Below, piece by piece: positions 1 through 7,975 of a stretch of 64,000 nt of DNA (position 1 is the stretch's first letter; each line of letters starts with the position of its first letter). A model generated the notes under the pieces. That model made no database searches. It was given only the letters and a program-made list of their open reading frames with translations, and had not been told where the DNA came from. Made by a program: the position numbers and the translations under genes. This DNA comes from Candidatus Saccharimonadota bacterium (GTDB taxonomy: Bacteria > Patescibacteriota > Saccharimonadia > Saccharimonadales > Saccharimonadaceae), in assembly GCA_017515205.1 (NCBI GenBank), contig JAFWHN010000002.1:1-64000 (forward strand). Direction: 5' to 3'.

Positions 1-98
1 CTTATTGTATCAGTTAACGTCGTTGCAGCAAAAACACCAACTACCGGCACTGCTGCGAGAGCCAAAGACGCCGCTCCAGCCACTAACGCTTTTTTCAT
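1..98 (-). CDS. Small secreted beta-rich protein, module copy 3 (partial)
   Basis: Only the first 32 or so codons lie in the window; the gene runs off the left edge. The visible part is a signal peptide whose ASLALAAVPVVG stretch is nearly the same as in the proteins at 1791-2354 and 6014-6610, followed by a T-D-T-I motif that also opens those mature proteins. The start at 98 has an AGGAAAGGA ribosome-binding site, and a strong promoter lies at 151-179. It follows the DUF916-like gene, so it begins a third copy of the same module. Its function is unknown; secretion is inferred from the signal peptide. Confidence 0.8.
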   Translation of the reverse strand, partial: MKKALVAGAASLALAAVPVVGVFAATTLTDTI

Positions 99-150
99 TT
101 TTATAATCCTTTCCTTGTAGATTTTTTAATGTAGACCTTAACCTAGTCCC

Positions 151-179
151 ATTCTACCTAACTGTTTATGCTTTGTCAA
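151..179 (-). promoter_or_regulatory. Sigma70-type promoter of module copy 3
   Basis: Read on the minus strand, TTGACA (174-179), a 17-nt spacer and TAGAAT (151-156). It overlaps the 3' end of the DUF916-like gene and fires into the secreted-protein gene starting at 98, leaving a leader of about 45 nt. The same arrangement precedes the two sister genes. Confidence 0.75.
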
Positions 180-1137
180 GACCATCTTGCTGTTTTCCAC
201 TACTATTTTTCCCCAATTGCTGAGCTGCTTTTTGCAACTTTTTTAGCGAAATCATTCTCATTACTAGCAGCATCACACCCACTACCACAATAAAAATCGC
301 CCACCACGGACAAATAATGACTATACTATTTACTTCGCTTTTCAATCCTTGAAATTCCACCACATAGGCCACATCAAATATCCCCATAGCTGGCGCATCT
401 TCCCATCGCAATTCATTATAAAACTTCCGTCCCGGCAGAATGTAGTGTTCTTCTTCGCCCTCACTACTATAGATAATTTCATCAGAAAAAATCGGAGAAA
501 CCTTCATAGTATAAGTTGCCAAGCCGTGCACATTACCATTATTCATTACCATTGAATAAGCTCTTATTTTGCCATCTAGCATAAAACTCTGTACGCCAGC
601 ATCTAAAATCTCTCCAGATACCACTGTATCACCTGTAACCTCTGCCAATATTACGTAATTAATTGCCAGCCCTTCACCAATATTAATCCCGCCAGTACTA
701 CCAGGTTCCACATCAGTAGTAGCACTCAAACATGCATACTGACCTCCAGCTGGCGCTGTTTCCGGCACTTTTATCTCATACTCCACTACTATATTATTAT
801 TTGGTGCTATCACACCCTTCTCACCAGTCGTAATTGTAATCCAATCTTTCAATAATTGTTTATCCGCATCTACGCTATCATCAAAAACTGGATCATAGTT
901 TTCATCCACATAAAATGGTTTAATATCTACATGATAATACAAATCATCTTCACTAAAACCCGGATTACTAACCGTAAATGAACCCCTATATTCATCGCCA
1001 GGATTCAAAACAAGGCTCGTTCGCATTGGCGACACCCCAATATTAATATCACCTCTAGCAAAAACGCTAGTCACACCCCCAACCGTCGCTATAACCACCA
1101 TTAACGTTGCTAGCACAAAAACTCGCAGTTTTTTCAT
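166..1137 (-). CDS. DUF916-like membrane-anchored surface protein, copy 2
   Basis: A 323-residue protein with a signal peptide (about 1-28), two predicted beta-sandwich regions and a C-terminal membrane segment (about 278-300) followed by a Lys-rich tail. Seen in the sequence: a PGDEYRGSFTVSN segment, an APAGGQYA motif, a GNVH motif and ICPWW just before the membrane helix. This layout matches the WxL-interacting DUF916/DUF3324 proteins of Firmicutes, which hold secreted proteins at the cell surface; membership is inferred by eye, not searched. It is about 27-30% similar by eye to the protein at 4355-5326, sharing all four motifs. It ends a transcription unit with the genes at 1153 and 1791. 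Confidence 0.75.
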   Translation of the reverse strand: MKKLRVFVLATLMVVIATVGGVTSVFARGDINIGVSPMRTSLVLNPGDEYRGSFTVSNPGFSEDDLYYHVDIKPFYVDENYDPVFDDSVDADKQLLKDWITITTGEKGVIAPNNNIVVEYEIKVPETAPAGGQYACLSATTDVEPGSTGGINIGEGLAINYVILAEVTGDTVVSGEILDAGVQSFMLDGKIRAYSMVMNNGNVHGLATYTMKVSPIFSDEIIYSSEGEEEHYILPGRKFYNELRWEDAPAMGIFDVAYVVEFQGLKSEVNSIVIICPWWAIFIVVVGVMLLVMRMISLKKLQKAAQQLGKNSSGKQQDGLDKA

Positions 1138-1152
1138 GTTTTCTCCATCACT

Positions 1153-1725
1153 TTAATTATTGCCACAATTTAACCCTAAATCTGTATAGGCTTCTTTTAT
1201 CTTATTATAATCATACTCATCCAGATTATCAAGCAAAAAATACTTCATCTCATTGTCGTTCAATTTGTCAAATTTACTATAAATACTAAATTTCAAACCG
1301 TTGCTCAATACCGCATAAGTCGCATCCAGATCATCCACTGCCATTCCATCCCGAGAAAAACTATTATTCATGGCCGCATGATTTTCTGATTCACTTTTAG
1401 GTATTAAACCGGCATCAGTATAGTATAACATCTGTTGCAAAGAAATCGACCTCACATCATCTCCAATAAAGGTCACTATTGTTTTCAGCTCTCGTCGATC
1501 CGAATCATCAAAAGTAAAGAATGGATAAAGAGAATCATCAGACTTACAAGTTAAAGATTTAACCTGCGTAGTCTTTGGCCCTTCGTCGGTATCTGACCTA
1601 TGCTGGCCAATCGCCGCCCAGCCCACAAAAACAATAATTACACTAAGTGCAACTATCCAAAAAGCAATCCAACGTTTATTAGACTCTATACCCTTCTTTA
1701 CTTTTTCTTCAGCGTCATCAGTCAT
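1153..1725 (-). CDS. Membrane-anchored two-cysteine protein, module copy 2
   Basis: A 190-residue protein of unknown function. A charged cytosolic N-terminus is followed by one membrane segment (about residues 18-40) and an extracellular domain bounded by a Cys just after the membrane (LTCKSDD) and a Cys five residues from the end (LNCGNN). The same Cys spacing and a Y-x3-K-x3-L/F-x-C ending occur in the protein at 5354-5920, so the two are paralogues despite low identity. The start at 1725 is chosen because GGGAGGAAAG sits right before it; an ORF start at 1767 would lie in the preceding terminator. A TATAAT lies at about 1742-1747. Confidence 0.7.
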   Translation of the reverse strand: MTDDAEEKVKKGIESNKRWIAFWIVALSVIIVFVGWAAIGQHRSDTDEGPKTTQVKSLTCKSDDSLYPFFTFDDSDRRELKTIVTFIGDDVRSISLQQMLYYTDAGLIPKSESENHAAMNNSFSRDGMAVDDLDATYAVLSNGLKFSIYSKFDKLNDNEMKYFLLDNLDEYDYNKIKEAYTDLGLNCGNN

Positions 1726-1751
1726 CTTTCCTCCCACCACCCAATTATACC

Positions 1752-1782
1752 AAAAACACTGCTCCAAACCTTGAAGCAGTGT
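1752..1782 (-). terminator. Terminator after secreted protein, module copy 2
   Basis: An 8-bp perfect stem (ACACTGCT/AGCAGTGT) followed by a T-run on the minus strand, placed directly after the stop of the secreted-protein gene. The promoter of the next gene starts within a few bases, so readthrough and reinitiation are both possible. This suggests that the secreted protein is made in excess over its membrane partners. Confidence 0.75.
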
Positions 1783-1790
1783 CTATCATT

Positions 1791-2354
1791 TTACAAACCA
1801 GTCAATGAATACGTAGCTGTACCAGTATAAGTGCCAGCCGCCTGTGTAGCATTAATGCCTACACCATAAGAAACTTCAAAAGTCGTTCCAGAGGTTGGCG
1901 AAGTAACCGTATTTACCGTAGCACCATTTGCAAGCTTCGTAGTACCAGAAATCGGTGACCAACCAGAAGTAGAAGCCGAATAAGTAGTATTGCTTGGAAT
2001 AGTTGCAGTAGCACCACTAGTCGATAAGGCGGTCGTTGCGACAGTCACTTTATACCCACCTATCCTATTGCACACCACTTTAAACTGTGATGATCCTAAA
2101 GCTGTTGTTACAGTACCATTTGATCTTGTTGTACTTAAAGTATCAGTTCCTGCTGTCGTTGACCATGTTCCATCAGTACCATTCTTATGCGAAGTATTGT
2201 TTGTCACACCACCGCTCGAATAAGCTTGTCTAGTCAACGTGCAACTCTCATTAATAGTAAGCTGAATCGTATCCGTAAAATCGGCAAATGCGCCTATCAC
2301 CGGCACTGCCGCCAAAGCTAGCGAAGCAATCCCGACCGTTAATAGTTTTTTCAT
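1791..2354 (-). CDS. Small secreted beta-rich protein, module copy 2
   Basis: A 187-residue protein with a clear signal peptide (about 1-24). The mature part opens with T-D-T-I-Q-L-T-I, has two Cys (INESC and VVCN) probably forming a disulfide, and ends with AAGTYTGTATYSL. Cys placement, the GGY after the second Cys and the TYTG ending match the protein at 6014-6610. The fold and ending resemble secreted WxL-domain proteins, but no W-x-L motifs are present, so the family name is only an analogy. It has an AAAGGAG ribosome-binding site and a consensus promoter at 2406-2434. It heads module copy 2; its likely partner is the DUF916-like protein. Confidence 0.75.
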   Translation of the reverse strand: MKKLLTVGIASLALAAVPVIGAFADFTDTIQLTINESCTLTRQAYSSGGVTNNTSHKNGTDGTWSTTAGTDTLSTTRSNGTVTTALGSSQFKVVCNRIGGYKVTVATTALSTSGATATIPSNTTYSASTSGWSPISGTTKLANGATVNTVTSPTSGTTFEVSYGVGINATQAAGTYTGTATYSLTGL

Positions 2355-2405
2355 GTTTATTTAGCTCCTTTCTAAGCTATCTTCATGTGACCTTATTCTA
2401 CCTAT

Positions 2406-2434
2406 ATTTTATTAGACCATAACCGTTTTGTCAA
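2406..2434 (-). promoter_or_regulatory. Sigma70-type promoter of module copy 2
   Basis: Minus strand TTGACA (2429-2434), 17-nt spacer, TAAAAT (2406-2411), about 50 nt before the start at 2354. The same hexamers and spacing are used at 151-179 and 6683-6711. Confidence 0.8.
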
Positions 2435-2488
2435 TAGAAATCACCAAATACTATCCTCGTATAAGTTTTCCACATGCTTTTTAAAAAA

Positions 2489-4267
2489 TTATTCTTCCCA
2501 CTGTTTTATTCCTCTCCCCAAATACTTTAAAAAACTCTTTCTCGTCAATCCATTATGTATTATATATAGCTTTTTCTTCGCTCTAGTCATTGCCACATAA
2601 AACAAACGTTTCTGGTCAGCCAGCGCAATCTCCTTAGTCTCGCCAAACACTGAAAAAAGTTCCGTATCCGGGTGCTCTTTCGGTATCACTCCTTCATCTG
2701 CTTCCAAAATAATCACTACTTCCGCTTCAAGCCCTTTAGATTTATGCATCGTCATTATTTTTACTTTATTATCAAACTCGGCTTCCCCCATTACACCAAA
2801 TTTCTCCAACCCTTCCTCCAAACCATTTCTAAGTCCTGCTAAACTAATCTCCTCCTCTTTCATTTCATTATTACGATGCAAAACTAAAATGTCTTCAGCC
2901 CCATTGTTTTGTTTAATAATCTCTATTAAAACTTTCAAATACTTCAAAGTCATAATCTTGGGAGAATGTCCCAGCATCTTCCTTGCTATATGCCCATACG
3001 TTTTGTCTTCATTGCTCACGCGCTTGTCATAATCTACCATCGCATACCCAACATCTATGTTACTTAAATTAACCACCATAACCTCACCGGCCTTATGACT
3101 AAATGCCTTAAAACTGCCTTTTTCTTTCATAGCCTTCTTCATGAATTTATGTGCCATATCTACAATCTCATACCCACAACGATAATTTGTCGAAATCGTT
3201 AACCTACTGCTGTCACCTCCGAAAAACTGCTCAAAGTTTTTAAAGTACCCCACTTCAGATCCCGCAAAACGATTAATTGCCTGGAAATCATCCCCCACCA
3301 CAAACAGATTAGCATCCTTTGCAACACTTCTAATCGCAAATACAGCATATAAAAACAACTGTGAAAAATCCTGATATTCGTCAACCAAGAGATATTTTTT
3401 ATTTCTAAGACGATCCTTTGTTAAACCCCTCCTATTCTTGATTAACTTAGCCGCCCAGGACACAATCAAATTGAAATCCGTACCATACTTAGAAAAAACA
3501 TTCGGAACCGACTTCTTCTTACATAATAAGTTTTGGTGATATCTATCATAACACTCCGTTCCGATTTCAATAAACAGCCTTTCTCGCTCTTCTATCTCAC
3601 TATTTAATAAATACTGCTCTACATTACTATTCAAAGATACCCCACTTCCCAAATACTTCTGTTGCGCCCGGTTCACGAATTGTGTCATCATTTTTGCCAA
3701 TCTCCTCAGCTCCGTCTCTACATAGTCCGGCTGTTGCCACAAACCCTCTGTCACTTCATTCGCTTCTCCACCAGATAAAAAAGGTTTAATCTTCCGCCGC
3801 CATTTACTATCCATCATTAACTGTTTAACTACTTGATATAAAAACTCTTCTTTGTCTTCCGCTAATATTTCCTTGCACTTTTCTTTTCCTCCACACCAGT
3901 CATACACCACCTTGCGTGAAAAAGCGTGGAAAGTACTCGCAATTTTGGCATTTTCAATCACAATCTCTCCGTTCACTTTCATCTGGCCTAGCCTCATGTT
4001 TATCTCTTTAGCAGCATTAGAGTTAAAAACAAAAGTCATAATCTCGTTTGGCTTTATCCCGCACTTCGCTACCAAATAAACTATTTTAGCTACAATTGTT
4101 CTTGTTTTACCAGATCCAGCTCTTGCCGCTACAATAGTATTCTTACTAGTATCTGCTACCGCCATAGCTTGCTCTAAATCAATCGTATATGGCTCATCGT
4201 TAAAAGTCACTGATTCTAAAAACCATTTCTGTACTTCTTTTGCTAATCTGATATCATTTTTCTTCAT
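2489..4267 (-). CDS. UvrD/PcrA-like superfamily 1 DNA helicase
   Basis: A 592-residue ATP-dependent 3'-5' DNA helicase of the UvrD/Rep group, likely acting in repair or recombination. Visible motifs in order: Walker A AGSGKT (about 50-55), VDEYQD Walker B, GDDFQAINRFAG, TNYR, MTMHKSKGLEAE and YVAMTRAKKKLYI. All catalytic motifs are present, but at 592 residues it is shorter than UvrD (about 720), so some accessory subdomain is reduced. The ATG at 4267 is preferred to the TTG six bases upstream; no clear ribosome-binding site is seen. It sits between two surface modules with which it has no obvious functional link. Confidence 0.9.
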   Translation of the reverse strand: MKKNDIRLAKEVQKWFLESVTFNDEPYTIDLEQAMAVADTSKNTIVAARAGSGKTRTIVAKIVYLVAKCGIKPNEIMTFVFNSNAAKEINMRLGQMKVNGEIVIENAKIASTFHAFSRKVVYDWCGGKEKCKEILAEDKEEFLYQVVKQLMMDSKWRRKIKPFLSGGEANEVTEGLWQQPDYVETELRRLAKMMTQFVNRAQQKYLGSGVSLNSNVEQYLLNSEIEERERLFIEIGTECYDRYHQNLLCKKKSVPNVFSKYGTDFNLIVSWAAKLIKNRRGLTKDRLRNKKYLLVDEYQDFSQLFLYAVFAIRSVAKDANLFVVGDDFQAINRFAGSEVGYFKNFEQFFGGDSSRLTISTNYRCGYEIVDMAHKFMKKAMKEKGSFKAFSHKAGEVMVVNLSNIDVGYAMVDYDKRVSNEDKTYGHIARKMLGHSPKIMTLKYLKVLIEIIKQNNGAEDILVLHRNNEMKEEEISLAGLRNGLEEGLEKFGVMGEAEFDNKVKIMTMHKSKGLEAEVVIILEADEGVIPKEHPDTELFSVFGETKEIALADQKRLFYVAMTRAKKKLYIIHNGLTRKSFLKYLGRGIKQWEE

Positions 4268-4311
4268 CTTCAAAAAACTAACATACTAAAAACCACTTTA
4301 CAACCCCAGTC

Positions 4312-4339
4312 AAAAATTACCGCCCCGAAGAGCGGTAAT
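4312..4339 (-). terminator. Terminator after DUF916-like copy 1
   Basis: Perfect 8-bp stem ATTACCGC/GCGGTAAT with an 8-nt loop and a T-run on the minus strand, 15 bases past the stop at 4355. It closes surface module copy 1 before the helicase gene. Confidence 0.8.
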
Positions 4340-4354
4340 TCCATCTTCCTCTAA

Positions 4355-5326
4355 TTATGCATCAGCTCTTTTAGCTGGCTTTTTGCTTTTTACTTTAGTT
4401 ACAATCCAAATCACCAACGCTACAATCACAAAAACCACCAAGAATAATAGCCAAAGCGGGCACATCAAAATCGTCTTTTCCATCACTGATTTCTCACCAA
4501 AAATTTCTACAGTCTGTTTAGCTCTAAAAATTCCAATTGCCGGCAAATTACATTCCTCTATATGCATTCTCTCGGTCTCCGGCATAATCGAACTTTCTGT
4601 AGCATCTTCCTCGTTAGTACAAATCTCTTCCTCACTAAATAGTGGCCAAACTTGCAAAACAAATTTTGCCTTTGTGTGCACGTTACCATCATTTCTTACC
4701 GTAGAACTAGCCATCAAAGGACTACTAAGGTTAAAAGCGGGAATATTATTTTCTAAAATAGCGCCCTCTTTTCTTGTTTCACCTGCTACTTCAGCATATA
4801 TACCAGCAGCAAACCTTACCACTTCCTGAACGGCCAAGCCATTTCCGGTAGTATTTCCGTCATTCACGTCCTGATTACTATTAGTATCATTCTGTACGAT
4901 AATCGTTGCATATTGCCCACCAGCAGGCGCATCCATTGGCACTTCAATTGTAAATGGTACAGTATCAGACTCATTTGGCTTCACTGTGCCTTTTTCTTTA
5001 CCTATTTTAATCCATTCCATTATCTGGTTGTAACCAGTCACGGTGTCAGTATCAATATCTTCATAGTCCGCCCTTCCGCTTTCATCTCTAGTAAGGCCGA
5101 GTGACCCAATCGTCACTGAGTATTTTAAATCAGAAGGAGAACCGGCTGAATTCGACACTTGTATCGAACCATTAAACGTTTCTCCTGGCACTAACACAAT
5201 ATTTTGATTAGGAGGAGAAATTGTCATCACTGTCTGATTTCTTTCCTCTTCTGCTAGCGCTACATTCAAGCCAAAGAACAACCCACCTAGTACCACCATC
5301 AAAACAACAGTCACTATTTTTCTCAT
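4355..5326 (-). CDS. DUF916-like membrane-anchored surface protein, copy 1
   Basis: A 323-residue paralogue of the protein at 166-1137, with signal peptide (about 1-25), PGETFNGSIQVSN, APAGGQYA, GNVH and CPLW motifs and a C-terminal membrane helix with a Lys/Arg tail. It carries an extra Cys pair (EEIC and EEC) absent from copy 2. Two ATG codons overlap at 5329 and 5326; the second is preferred because AGGAGG abuts the first. A TATAAT with TG extension (about 5345-5350) gives it its own promoter within the module. The role is inferred from the Firmicutes WxL/DUF916 arrangement: anchoring of the small secreted partner at the cell surface. Confidence 0.75.
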   Translation of the reverse strand: MRKIVTVVLMVVLGGLFFGLNVALAEEERNQTVMTISPPNQNIVLVPGETFNGSIQVSNSAGSPSDLKYSVTIGSLGLTRDESGRADYEDIDTDTVTGYNQIMEWIKIGKEKGTVKPNESDTVPFTIEVPMDAPAGGQYATIIVQNDTNSNQDVNDGNTTGNGLAVQEVVRFAAGIYAEVAGETRKEGAILENNIPAFNLSSPLMASSTVRNDGNVHTKAKFVLQVWPLFSEEEICTNEEDATESSIMPETERMHIEECNLPAIGIFRAKQTVEIFGEKSVMEKTILMCPLWLLFLVVFVIVALVIWIVTKVKSKKPAKRADA

Positions 5327-5353
5327 CATCCTCCTTTTTAGCTATTATACCAG

Positions 5354-5920
5354 TTATTCTGTTATATTACAATTAAAATCTTTAGCTTCGTAGTATTTCT
5401 TCATCTCATCTATTCCATACTTCTTAAACTTCTCTACGTCCTTATCATCCACATAGAAAAAGACTGCAGTGATATTATTGAAATTACTTCGATCATCTAA
5501 ATAAAGAGTTAGATGAAAACGATCTTTAGTCACTGAATATGTTTGCGATAAACTATCTTGCGGCATATTGTTGTCACCCATATATATATTATATTCAGTG
5601 TGCATCGCAACATCTTCTTCTGCTGTTTCAGTTGAACGATAAACCCCCTCGTATGAATAATATAACTTGTCAAACTCCGTATTACTAAACGTCGCCTTTA
5701 TTTCATTAGTAATTTGATTTGCCCTAGTTGAATGAAAAAAACCATCTTCTCTCCCCCCGCTACGACAAACCAAAGCTACCAAAGTCTCACCTTCCTCGTC
5801 AGAAGAAGTTCTTGTCTCGTTGCCGTTAGAGACAATCAATACAAAAATCACTATCAAACCACAGAGCAACATCAATAACGCTCCAATCAAAGTAAATGAA
5901 TCCTTTTTTTTATTCTCCAT
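5354..5920 (-). CDS. Membrane-anchored two-cysteine protein, module copy 1
   Basis: A 188-residue protein with an N-terminal membrane segment (about 11-30) and an extracellular domain framed by Cys near residue 52 (ALVCRSG) and near the end (FNCNITE). This matches the Cys frame of the protein at 1153-1725. The function is unknown. A GTGAGG ribosome-binding site and a TATAAT about 30 nt upstream support the start at 5920. It lies between the small secreted protein and the DUF916-like gene exactly as in copy 2, so it is a conserved third component of the module. Confidence 0.7.
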   Translation of the reverse strand: MENKKKDSFTLIGALLMLLCGLIVIFVLIVSNGNETRTSSDEEGETLVALVCRSGGREDGFFHSTRANQITNEIKATFSNTEFDKLYYSYEGVYRSTETAEEDVAMHTEYNIYMGDNNMPQDSLSQTYSVTKDRFHLTLYLDDRSNFNNITAVFFYVDDKDVEKFKKYGIDEMKKYYEAKDFNCNITE

Positions 5921-5958
5921 TTTTTACCTCACTTAGTTTATACCATTATATCACACAA

Positions 5959-5990
5959 CAAAAAAATACAGCCCCATCCAGGGCTGTATT
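5959..5990 (-). terminator. Terminator after secreted protein, module copy 1
   Basis: Perfect 10-bp stem AATACAGCCC/GGGCTGTATT followed by a T-run on the minus strand, 24 bases past the stop of the secreted-protein gene. It mirrors the terminator at 1752-1782 in module copy 2. Confidence 0.8.
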
Positions 5991-6013
5991 ACTACAAATA
6001 CTTATGCAATCTA

Positions 6014-6610
6014 TTAATTACCGTTCGGATGAGTCACGGTGTAAGTAACCTTACCAGTATAAGTATCAGCTTGTTGAGAAGGACTCACATATACCTGATA
6101 ACCAGTATAAAGCGTACCTTCAGAAACAGCACCAGCACCGCTAGCAACCTTAGTGGCCGTTCCAGGAACAGCAGCATAGCTCGAATAAGTACTAACAACA
6201 TCTATGCCAGTCGTACCAGCAACTTTAAATGCCCAATTAGAATCAGCACCAGTAGTTGCAGTACCAGTCACAATAGGAGTACCACTCCCAGTTGGTTTCA
6301 TTGAAGTGTTCGTCGCCCCTTCACTTGCACCAACAGCCTTTATCTGCCAGCCGCCAGCATCGTTACAAGAAACTTTCAACGTACCGCCAGTGGAAGAATT
6401 AGCATCCCACGCATAAGTCTGGCCATTCTTAGCATCAGATTCAGTAAAAGTCGAGCCGCCACCAGTTTGCGAAGAACTAGTCTGGCCAACCGAACAAGCA
6501 TCCTGAATAGTTATAGTTACGGTATCTGTAACGTCAGCGAACGTGCTCAGCACTGGCATTGCAGCCAAAGCCACCGCCGAAGCCGATGCCGCAATTAATG
6601 ATTTTTTCAT
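6014..6610 (-). CDS. Small secreted beta-rich protein, module copy 1
   Basis: A 198-residue protein with a signal peptide (about 1-25, ending FADVTD). The mature part has TDTVTITI, a two-Cys frame (IQDAC, VSCN), GGWQIKAVG after the second Cys, and ends ADTYTGKVTYTVTHP. These features match the genes at 1791 and 1-98. The start at 6610 is chosen over 6640 because AAGGAG lies 7 nt before it; the extra upstream residues would spoil the signal peptide. A small hairpin (CCACAAGTGTGG) just upstream of the ribosome-binding site may affect translation. Promoter at 6683-6711. Confidence 0.75.
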   Translation of the reverse strand: MKKSLIAASASAVALAAMPVLSTFADVTDTVTITIQDACSVGQTSSSQTGGGSTFTESDAKNGQTYAWDANSSTGGTLKVSCNDAGGWQIKAVGASEGATNTSMKPTGSGTPIVTGTATTGADSNWAFKVAGTTGIDVVSTYSSYAAVPGTATKVASGAGAVSEGTLYTGYQVYVSPSQQADTYTGKVTYTVTHPNGN

Positions 6611-6682
6611 ATTTTTTCTCCTTCCACACTTGTGGAGCATTAGTTTATATTTGTGTTAAATGCATAACCTTTAACAACTCCC

Positions 6683-6711
6683 ATTTTACATAAGCGTCAT
6701 TATATTGTCAA
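6683..6711 (-). promoter_or_regulatory. Sigma70-type promoter of module copy 1
   Basis: Minus strand TTGACA (6706-6711), 17-nt spacer, TAAAAT (6683-6688), with a leader of about 70 nt to the start at 6610. Confidence 0.8.
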
Positions 6712-6756
6712 GTAATTTTTTACCTTTTTCTTTTTAAGTTTTCCACAAGCAAACAG

Positions 6757-7257
6757 CTACTTCAAACTCACATATGCTCTTATCCAATTGTCAAGTGTGT
6801 CAAAACTATTATATTTTTCCGCATCCTCGTCCGAATCTGCCTTCAAGTATGCTTTTACTTCGCCCTTCCCAATTATCACCACCGAAGGATAATACTTCAC
6901 AAACTCATGTAAGGATGTCTCCTTCATTTCGCTAAACATCATCCGAACCACCCGCTCGTGATTCTCTTTTGCCCACTCTCCCATAAAATTACGCAATCTA
7001 TCCGCAGTTTTGCAACCACCTTGATCCACCAATACTATGAAAGATTTTTGCTCATTTATCAAATCTTCATACTGGTCAGCCCCAACCTCAATAAAACTGC
7101 TGCAATCATCTGCACAATCATATTCAGCGTCCAAAACTACTTTCGAGTCGTTAAACCAACCACTCACTGCTCCGATAAATAGTAATCCCCCACCCACAAC
7201 TAAAAGTAGTAAAATCACTAACTTTATAATTCCAGTTTTGCGACTTCTCTTTGTCAT
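6757..7257 (-). CDS. Membrane-anchored thioredoxin-fold-like protein
   Basis: A 166-residue protein with one N-terminal membrane segment (about 10-32) and an extracytoplasmic domain. The pattern FIVLVDQGGC...F...A, then YYPSVVIIGKGEV, resembles a thioredoxin fold with its cis-Pro strand, but there is no CxxC: a single Cys lies where the first active-site Cys would be, and two more Cys (DCADDC) sit near the membrane. It starts one base after the stop of the rhodanese-like gene, so the two are translated together. A redox or sulfur-handling role outside the membrane is an inference from fold and neighbour. Confidence 0.6.
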   Translation of the reverse strand: MTKRSRKTGIIKLVILLLLVVGGGLLFIGAVSGWFNDSKVVLDAEYDCADDCSSFIEVGADQYEDLINEQKSFIVLVDQGGCKTADRLRNFMGEWAKENHERVVRMMFSEMKETSLHEFVKYYPSVVIIGKGEVKAYLKADSDEDAEKYNSFDTLDNWIRAYVSLK

Positions 7258-7258
7258 T

Positions 7259-7939
7259 TTATTTCGTTGTTAACTTACTAAAATCAATCGTATGATATGG
7301 TACCTTATAAAAGTCGTAAACTACCTTACCATTTTCAAGCGTTCTTCTCACTTCCACGTTATTGTCCCCTTCATAGAACCAATATCCACCTACATCGTAA
7401 ATTTTCGATTCATCCCAACCGAGCGCCACTAGCAAGTTCTTCATCATGCCAGAATATCCCCCACCACCGCACATCAGAAAAATCACCTTATCCTTCGGGA
7501 ATAAATCCTCCAAAATCTGCAACGATTCCTCATAATTAGCGATATAATCCGTACCATCATATTTGAACAAAGTCTTTCCTTTATAAGTATCGCCTACTGC
7601 ATCCGGCAAACCAGTTACATTCACTATATAAGGGAACGGCACCATTTCAAATCCATCCACAAAGCCTGACAAATAGGAATCCCCACCAATTGCTTCATAA
7701 TTCCCAGGGTCTTTCAACATTCTCATATCGCGATATACCGCATCATCACGGTTTAAGTACTGATCTATCGTAGATTCATTAACATTTTTATCAATACCAA
7801 GTTGACCTCTTTCGCCTTCCGAAAGCTCTGGCGCCGGCAAATCTTTTACCGTATTTGGAAAAACAAATCTCCCCACTAAAAACGCCGCCACAATCAAGAC
7901 TGTCGCTGAAATAAACATCCACCAAAACAACTTTTTCAT
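7259..7939 (-). CDS. Membrane-anchored rhodanese-like protein
   Basis: A 226-residue protein: N-terminal membrane segment (about 5-25), then a rhodanese-like domain. Seen: a D-x-R motif (RDMRMLKDP, about 70-78), the active-loop candidate FLMCGGGGYSG with Cys157, and a DVGGYW closing motif, as in rhodanese sulfurtransferases that carry sulfur on the loop Cys. It would act outside the membrane. The start at 7939 is used because GGAGGAG lies just upstream; the earlier ATG overlaps that site. A TATAAT is present about 30 nt upstream. It forms an operon with the thioredoxin-like gene at 6757. Confidence 0.7.
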   Translation of the reverse strand: MKKLFWWMFISATVLIVAAFLVGRFVFPNTVKDLPAPELSEGERGQLGIDKNVNESTIDQYLNRDDAVYRDMRMLKDPGNYEAIGGDSYLSGFVDGFEMVPFPYIVNVTGLPDAVGDTYKGKTLFKYDGTDYIANYEESLQILEDLFPKDKVIFLMCGGGGYSGMMKNLLVALGWDESKIYDVGGYWFYEGDNNVEVRRTLENGKVVYDFYKVPYHTIDFSKLTTK

Positions 7940-7975
7940 ACTCTCCTCCACTTATTTACTATTATTATAACACAC

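Noticed and set aside
1791-6610. Calling the small secreted proteins true WxL proteins
   Set aside because: The W-x-L motifs are missing; only the ending, size and partner gene resemble that family.
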